Positions 5,199 to 8,122 of a DNA stretch of 8,122 nucleotides are shown here, piece after piece. This DNA comes from Patescibacteria group bacterium (GTDB lineage Bacteria; Patescibacteriota; Gracilibacteria; Peribacterales; Peribacteraceae): assembly GCA_018818235.1 (NCBI GenBank), contig JAHISE010000084.1, forward strand, positions 1-8,122. Direction: 5' to 3'. Under the pieces are notes generated by a model. That model searched no databases. It was not told the DNA's origin and saw only the letters and a program-made list of their open reading frames with translations. Numbering within the stretch: the stretch's first letter is position 1; each line of letters opens with the position of its first letter. Position numbers and translations under genes: made by a program.

Positions 5199-6650
5199 TT
5201 GTGGTTCAAGCTCTTTAAGCTCCTTCAAGTTAGCTGAGATATCTATCTCTTCTTCTTCCACAAACGTATCCACATATCTTGTAATGTTGAGATTGTAATC
5301 ATTTTCAGCAATCTCATCTGGTTGCACGAGTCGGGAGAACTTCTCGATCTCCTTCCGTTTCTCGTACGTTTCATAGATCTTATCTGCATTTTCTTTGCCA
5401 AGAGTGTTCTGTGCTTTGCCTGAAATAAACTCTTTACTTGCTTCTATAAACAGAATGTCTTTTTTCTTCTCATTCACACCACCATCTTCACGTGAGCGAT
5501 CGAGTATGAGAATTGCAACTGGAATTGCAGCTGTTTGGAATAGCCCTGCTGGTAGCCCGATCACTGCGTCAATTAGGTTCTCTTCCAAAAGTGCCTTGCG
5601 GATCTTGCCCTCAGCCCCACCACGGAATAGTACGCCGTGAGGAACTATCACTGCTACACGTCCACTCTTTGGCTTCGCAGTTTCCACCATATGAAGCACG
5701 AATGCATAGTCTCCCTTGTCCTTTGGCGGTATACCTCTGAGAAATCTCTTATACGGATCAGATTCTGCATTTTCATCACCCCATTTCTTGAGACTAAACG
5801 GTGGATTCGCTACAACAATATCGAACTTCATGAGTCTACCATCTTCTACAAGATGTGGATTGTTCAAAGTGTCACCCCATTCGAGTCGGGCTGCGTCTTG
5901 GTCATGCAGGAACATGTTCATTCGTGCCAATTGGTAAGTACTACCAGTGGACTCTTGCCCATAGAGGGCATAATTCTTTGACCCATGTTTCTCTATTTCT
6001 TCTCCTGTCATAAGAAGAAGACCTCCCGAACCACAAGCTGGGTCGCAAATACGAGCACCCTCTTTCGGTTGTGCCAGTCGGGCAACGAGTCGGGCAACTT
6101 TTCGCGGAGTGAAGAACTCTCCTGCTTTTTTCCCTGCATCGGCACCGAATTTTTCAATCAGGTACATGTACGAATTCCCAATAATATCTTCATCACACTG
6201 GGTAAGGTCGATTGCATGAAAATCTTTCATTAAATTTCGTAACATCTTGTTACGTTGCTCTAATTTTCCAAGTCTGTTTTCGTCATTGAAATCTATCGAA
6301 GTCAGAACTCCTGACAGCTTTTCCTTGTTGTGATCTTCAATTTTATGAAAAGCCTTGTTGATATCCTGTCCCAAAGAATCTTCCTCCAATTTTTTGTAGA
6401 GCTCATCAAATGATGCTCCTTCAGGTAGATAGAAACGGTCAAGTTTCATTTTCTGTTTAATTCGTTCTTCATCACCTTTAAATCTATCTTTGTACATTTC
6501 ATATTGTTGCTTACTGCGATCACTCAGGTACTTGTAGAAAAGCATTGCCAGAACGTAGTCTTTGTAAATTCCAGCATCCAGATTGGTACGTGACGAATCT
6601 GCTGCATTCCAAAGAACTCGGTTTAGTTGTTCTTGTGTAAAGGTAGTCAT
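5142..6650 (-). CDS. hsdM: Type I restriction-modification DNA adenine methyltransferase subunit
   Basis: This 502-residue HsdM transfers a methyl group from S-adenosylmethionine to adenine in the target read by HsdS. The N-terminal helical HsdM_N domain spans about residues 5-145. GEFFTPRKVARL at 177-188 opens the methyltransferase domain. The SAM-binding motif I is DPACGSGG at 203-210 and the catalytic motif IV is NPPF at 282-285, both intact and diagnostic of N6-adenine methyltransferases. Further conserved segments include KGDYAFVLHM and AVIVPHGVLFRGGAEG. The last 30 residues are strongly heptad-like (LKELKELEPQIQKLE), consistent with the helix that docks on HsdS; this tail is copied in a downstream small ORF. 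The start lies 2 nt after the stop of the half specificity gene, so translation is coupled. Length and motifs are typical and the gene looks functional. Confidence 0.97.
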   Translation of the reverse strand: MTTFTQEQLNRVLWNAADSSRTNLDAGIYKDYVLAMLFYKYLSDRSKQQYEMYKDRFKGDEERIKQKMKLDRFYLPEGASFDELYKKLEEDSLGQDINKAFHKIEDHNKEKLSGVLTSIDFNDENRLGKLEQRNKMLRNLMKDFHAIDLTQCDEDIIGNSYMYLIEKFGADAGKKAGEFFTPRKVARLVARLAQPKEGARICDPACGSGGLLLMTGEEIEKHGSKNYALYGQESTGSTYQLARMNMFLHDQDAARLEWGDTLNNPHLVEDGRLMKFDIVVANPPFSLKKWGDENAESDPYKRFLRGIPPKDKGDYAFVLHMVETAKPKSGRVAVIVPHGVLFRGGAEGKIRKALLEENLIDAVIGLPAGLFQTAAIPVAILILDRSREDGGVNEKKKDILFIEASKEFISGKAQNTLGKENADKIYETYEKRKEIEKFSRLVQPDEIAENDYNLNITRYVDTFVEEEEIDISANLKELKELEPQIQKLEKEMDGYLKLLNIS

Positions 6651-6652
6651 GG

Positions 6653-7225
6653 TTATGAGTGAGTAAGAAGCAGGGAAAGGGCATGATTTGCCACTTGTTC
6701 GTGAAGATCTGTTTTGCGCTCGTAGAGTGCAATTCTTGAGTGATAATTTTGATAAATTGATATAGCCGTATGCTGTTTTTTAATTGTTGGCACTGGCACA
6801 TCAAGAGACAGCAAGCTTTGCCGAGGTATGGATTGTATGATGGTGCCTCTATTCAAAATACCAAGATGTTGTTGTCCTAATGGTGAATTCAGAAACACCA
6901 TAAGATACTCAGGCAAGAGATCACTTTGCTGTACTCGCAAAATGTAAAGTGAAGATGCCACAATAACATTGGTATCATCGCCTCGATATACGGCACTCCG
7001 AAATGTTCCACGATTGGAAAGAAGGACATCACCATCCTGCACAGTTCCCTTTGAACGCATCTTTTCAATGATTGTTCGCTCAAGATCGTTGTTGTCTATC
7101 GTTCCATCTTTATTGATATTTTTTGCTTGTACTACCGCATAATTGCCATCTTTGTCGTGGGGGATCGCACCCCGAAAGGTGTGTCCAGAGATAACTTCGC
7201 CTACAGATGACAATTTTGTCGTCAT
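6653..7225 (-). CDS. Half-size type I specificity subunit (single target-recognition domain)
   Basis: This 190-residue protein looks like one half of an HsdS. Residues 3-145 resemble a target-recognition domain: KLSSVGEVISGHTFRGAIP at 4-22, YAVVQAKNINKDG at 29-41, VQDGDVLLSNRGTFRSAV at 62-79, ASSLYILRV at 90-98 and VPVPTIKKQHTAI at 143-155. The remainder, about 145-188, is the short helical conserved region. There is no second TRD. It is the first gene of the island, read from a promoter that would give an almost leaderless mRNA, and ends 2 nt before hsdM. Half-HsdS proteins can dimerise to form a symmetric specificity unit. It may therefore compete with the full-length HsdS for HsdM, or be needed for a different DNA-recognition step. 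Function here is inference; membership of the S-subunit TRD superfamily is well supported. Confidence 0.85.
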   Translation of the reverse strand: MTTKLSSVGEVISGHTFRGAIPHDKDGNYAVVQAKNINKDGTIDNNDLERTIIEKMRSKGTVQDGDVLLSNRGTFRSAVYRGDDTNVIVASSLYILRVQQSDLLPEYLMVFLNSPLGQQHLGILNRGTIIQSIPRQSLLSLDVPVPTIKKQHTAISIYQNYHSRIALYERKTDLHEQVANHALSLLLTHS

Positions 7226-7231
7226 AGGCGC

Positions 7232-7260
7232 ACTTTAGCGATCCATCCTCTTCTTGTCAA
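7232..7260 (-). promoter_or_regulatory. Promoter of the R-M island, leaderless type
   Basis: The minus strand has a perfect TTGACA (7255-7260), an exact 17-nt spacer and TAAAGT (7232-7237; four of six match TATAAT). The ATG of the first gene begins only 6 nt past the -10 box, at the position where transcription normally starts. The mRNA would therefore have essentially no 5' leader, which fits the absence of Shine-Dalgarno sites in the island. Confidence 0.7.
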
Positions 7261-7269
7261 ATATTTACT

Positions 7270-7283
7270 ACAGTACGCACTGT
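7270..7283. promoter_or_regulatory. Possible operator ACAGT-N4-ACTGT in the divergent intergenic region
   Basis: A 5-bp inverted repeat with a 4-nt spacer lies 10 nt upstream of the island's -35 box, in the gap between the island and the plus-strand genes. The position suits a regulator, but a dyad this short can occur by chance. Confidence 0.2.
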
Positions 7284-7306
7284 GTGTGTAGTTGTATTTT
7301 CAAATG

Positions 7307-7312
7307 TACAAT
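7307..7312 (+). promoter_or_regulatory. Weak candidate -10 box (TACAAT) for the plus-strand gene remnant
   Basis: TACAAT lies 14 nt before the ATG at 7327. No good -35 hexamer is present at 16-18 nt upstream (the region is a TG repeat). If used, it would again give a very short leader. Confidence 0.25.
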
Positions 7313-7326
7313 GCTAACATGCAGTC

Positions 7327-7434
7327 ATGACTGCCAAACGCACCCGCAACATCTACGATCCCGCTTCCAAAGAACCCTACAAACTCAGCCATTCACGACT
7401 CGAGCTTTTCCTGCAATATTCTCGACATTTTTAG
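7327..7434 (+). pseudogene. Decayed N-terminal fragment of a PD-(D/E)XK nuclease-like gene
   Basis: The frame reads MTAKRTRNIYDPASKEP, YKLSHSRLELFLQ, then YSRHF and TAG. The pattern 'NxYxPxSKxPFKLSRSKxELFLxCPRCFYLD' is, from memory, the start of a PD-(D/E)XK/Cas4-like family frequent in Patescibacteria. Here the expected CPRC motif reads YSRH and the frame then stops, so only 35 residues remain and no nuclease core is present. The codons are richer in C and G than the R-M genes (about 50% G+C over 7321-7420), suggesting host-type sequence at the edge of the inserted island. The frame stays in phase with the next gene but is broken by TAG at 7432 and again at 7450. The alternative is a short leader peptide. 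The family assignment rests on recalled similarity only. Confidence 0.45.
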
Positions 7435-7473
7435 TTGTCACATTATTGGTAGCCCTGTTACCCTATTCGCGAA

Positions 7474-7977
7474 ATGCAAAAATCTCTCAGTAGAAAAACA
7501 GCTAAGCTGGCACACAGAAAAACCAAGCACGTTTGCGGTTTATGCGGCTCATCCAACAAAAGACTCACAAAGACAGAATGCTGCAACAATTGGATTTGCG
7601 ACGATGAGGATGAATATGTGGTGTTTTCGTATGCACGAAACAGTTGTGCGAGGAATCACAGGAGATTCACACTATGCGGATATCATGAATGCGAAGAACA
7701 CAAGGGAGACTGGCAGACATGCAAAAAATGTCTGGAAAGTTTTAAACATGAAATGGAGATGTACGTCTGGTATGGCACAAATGAGTATAATTTCTCGAAA
7801 CTCGAAAACCCTCCATCCTTTCAACCTACTCATTGTGGAAAATGCGGTAAACACATTGTTTTACCGGAGGGCGGTTATTCAGTTTTGCATGGAGAATATA
7901 GATGTGATGGTTGCCCCATTAGCGACAAGGAACGCGATGAAATCATCAAGCCGCATAGGGGAGGCAAGAAAAGATAA
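7474..7977 (+). CDS. Cysteine-rich zinc-binding protein of unknown function
   Basis: This 167-residue protein has at least three putative metal knuckles. Cys21-Cys24 pairs with Cys36/37 and Cys42 (CGLC ... CCNNWIC). Cys68, His71, Cys73, His76, Cys83 and Cys86 form CGYHECEEH ... CKKC. Cys121-Cys124 pairs with Cys144-Cys147 (CGKC ... CDGC). A conserved-looking block, MYVWYGTNEYNF, lies at 96-107 and the C-terminus is basic (GGKKR). It resembles a family of about 170-residue bacterial hypothetical proteins that I recall without a function. No signal peptide or membrane segment is visible, so it is probably cytoplasmic. It is transcribed away from the R-M island and follows the decayed gene by 39 nt. 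ATG 7474 is chosen because a lysine-rich stretch ahead of the first knuckle begins there; no Shine-Dalgarno site is present. Confidence 0.75.
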   Translation: MQKSLSRKTAKLAHRKTKHVCGLCGSSNKRLTKTECCNNWICDDEDEYVVFSYARNSCARNHRRFTLCGYHECEEHKGDWQTCKKCLESFKHEMEMYVWYGTNEYNFSKLENPPSFQPTHCGKCGKHIVLPEGGYSVLHGEYRCDGCPISDKERDEIIKPHRGGKKR

Positions 7978-8122
7978 ACATAATAGACCTTCACCACTTT
8001 CCAAACCCTGACACCAAGTATTTCGCTTAAACAAGCCACAAAAAGACTATCAAAGCGCCAGAAAGAAGATTAACTGCAACATGGATTTAGAGATGTAAAT
8101 CAGAATACCTTGACTCTCAAAA

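Noticed and set aside
5395..6233. Several plus-strand open frames opposite hsdM
   Set aside because: They are antisense to an intact hsdM with all motifs, have no recognisable domains and overlap each other.
6238..6254. Perfect 7-3-7 dyad CGTAACA-TCT-TGTTACG inside hsdM
   Set aside because: It resembles the core of the 27-nt dyads, but the arms do not extend and the flanks differ, so chance is likely.
6520..6804. Minus-strand frame spanning the half-S/hsdM junction
   Set aside because: It lies in an alternative frame across two well-supported coupled genes and has no family resemblance.
732..7225. Phase-variable hsdS inversion system
   Set aside because: The half-S and full HsdS genes lie on the same strand, I saw no long inverted repeats shared between them and no recombinase gene is present.
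7254..7493. Plus-strand 79-codon frame between the island promoter and the zinc protein
   Set aside because: It starts inside the -35 box of the island promoter and overlaps the better supported decayed fragment in another frame.
7604..8011. Plus-strand 135-codon frame over the zinc protein gene
   Set aside because: A shifted frame of the zinc protein gene; the chosen frame has ordered CxxC motifs, this one does not.
1..8122. CRISPR array, tRNA or rRNA genes
   Set aside because: No regularly spaced direct repeats and no tRNA- or rRNA-like sequence were noticed on either strand.
7978..8122. Possible gene start or terminator after the zinc protein gene
   Set aside because: No strong hairpin with a T tract and no convincing frame; only short open frames without recognisable similarity.

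Overview
The window is an almost complete type I restriction-modification (R-M) island on the minus strand. It runs from a leader gene at 7225 down to the first codons of hsdR at the left edge (position 1). Transcription order is: half-size specificity subunit, hsdM, rhuM-like gene, a 55-codon small ORF, BRO-type gene, a second weak small ORF, Abi (HEPN) gene, full-length hsdS, a repeat element, GxxExxY nuclease-like gene, hsdR (cut by the window edge). Spacing is tight: 2 nt, 11 nt, 4-nt ATGA overlaps and 11 nt again. The block from 7225 to 732 therefore looks like one operon. A second promoter-like sequence lies inside the repeat element in front of the GxxExxY-hsdR pair.

How the genes work together: HsdM is the adenine methyltransferase, HsdS supplies two target-recognition domains, and HsdR is the ATP-driven nuclease. 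The half HsdS at the head of the operon could offer an alternative specificity. RhuM-like, BRO and Abi proteins sit between hsdM and hsdS, as accessory or defence genes often do in such islands.

The most unusual feature is the small ORF at 3938-4105, which follows rhuM. Its last 18 residues copy the C-terminal helix of HsdM with one substitution, although 10 of 57 bases differ. That pattern points to selection on the peptide. The copy sits 11 nt before the BRO start, just as the HsdM tail sits 11 nt before the rhuM start. The same region carries 27-nt dyads (12-nt arms, 3-nt loop) that recur inside the BRO gene and downstream of it.

The right part (7226-8122) is a divergent intergenic region with a good sigma70-type promoter for the island. 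After it come a decayed plus-strand PD-(D/E)XK-like gene fragment and a plus-strand cysteine-rich zinc-binding protein. I see nothing convincing in 7978-8122.

Organism: a bacterium with TGA used as a stop, moderate G+C, no recognisable Shine-Dalgarno sites and a leaderless-looking promoter. The N-terminus of the decayed gene resembles a nuclease-like family I associate from memory with Candidate Phyla Radiation (Patescibacteria) genomes. That placement is tentative; Bacteroidetes-like lineages also lack Shine-Dalgarno sites.
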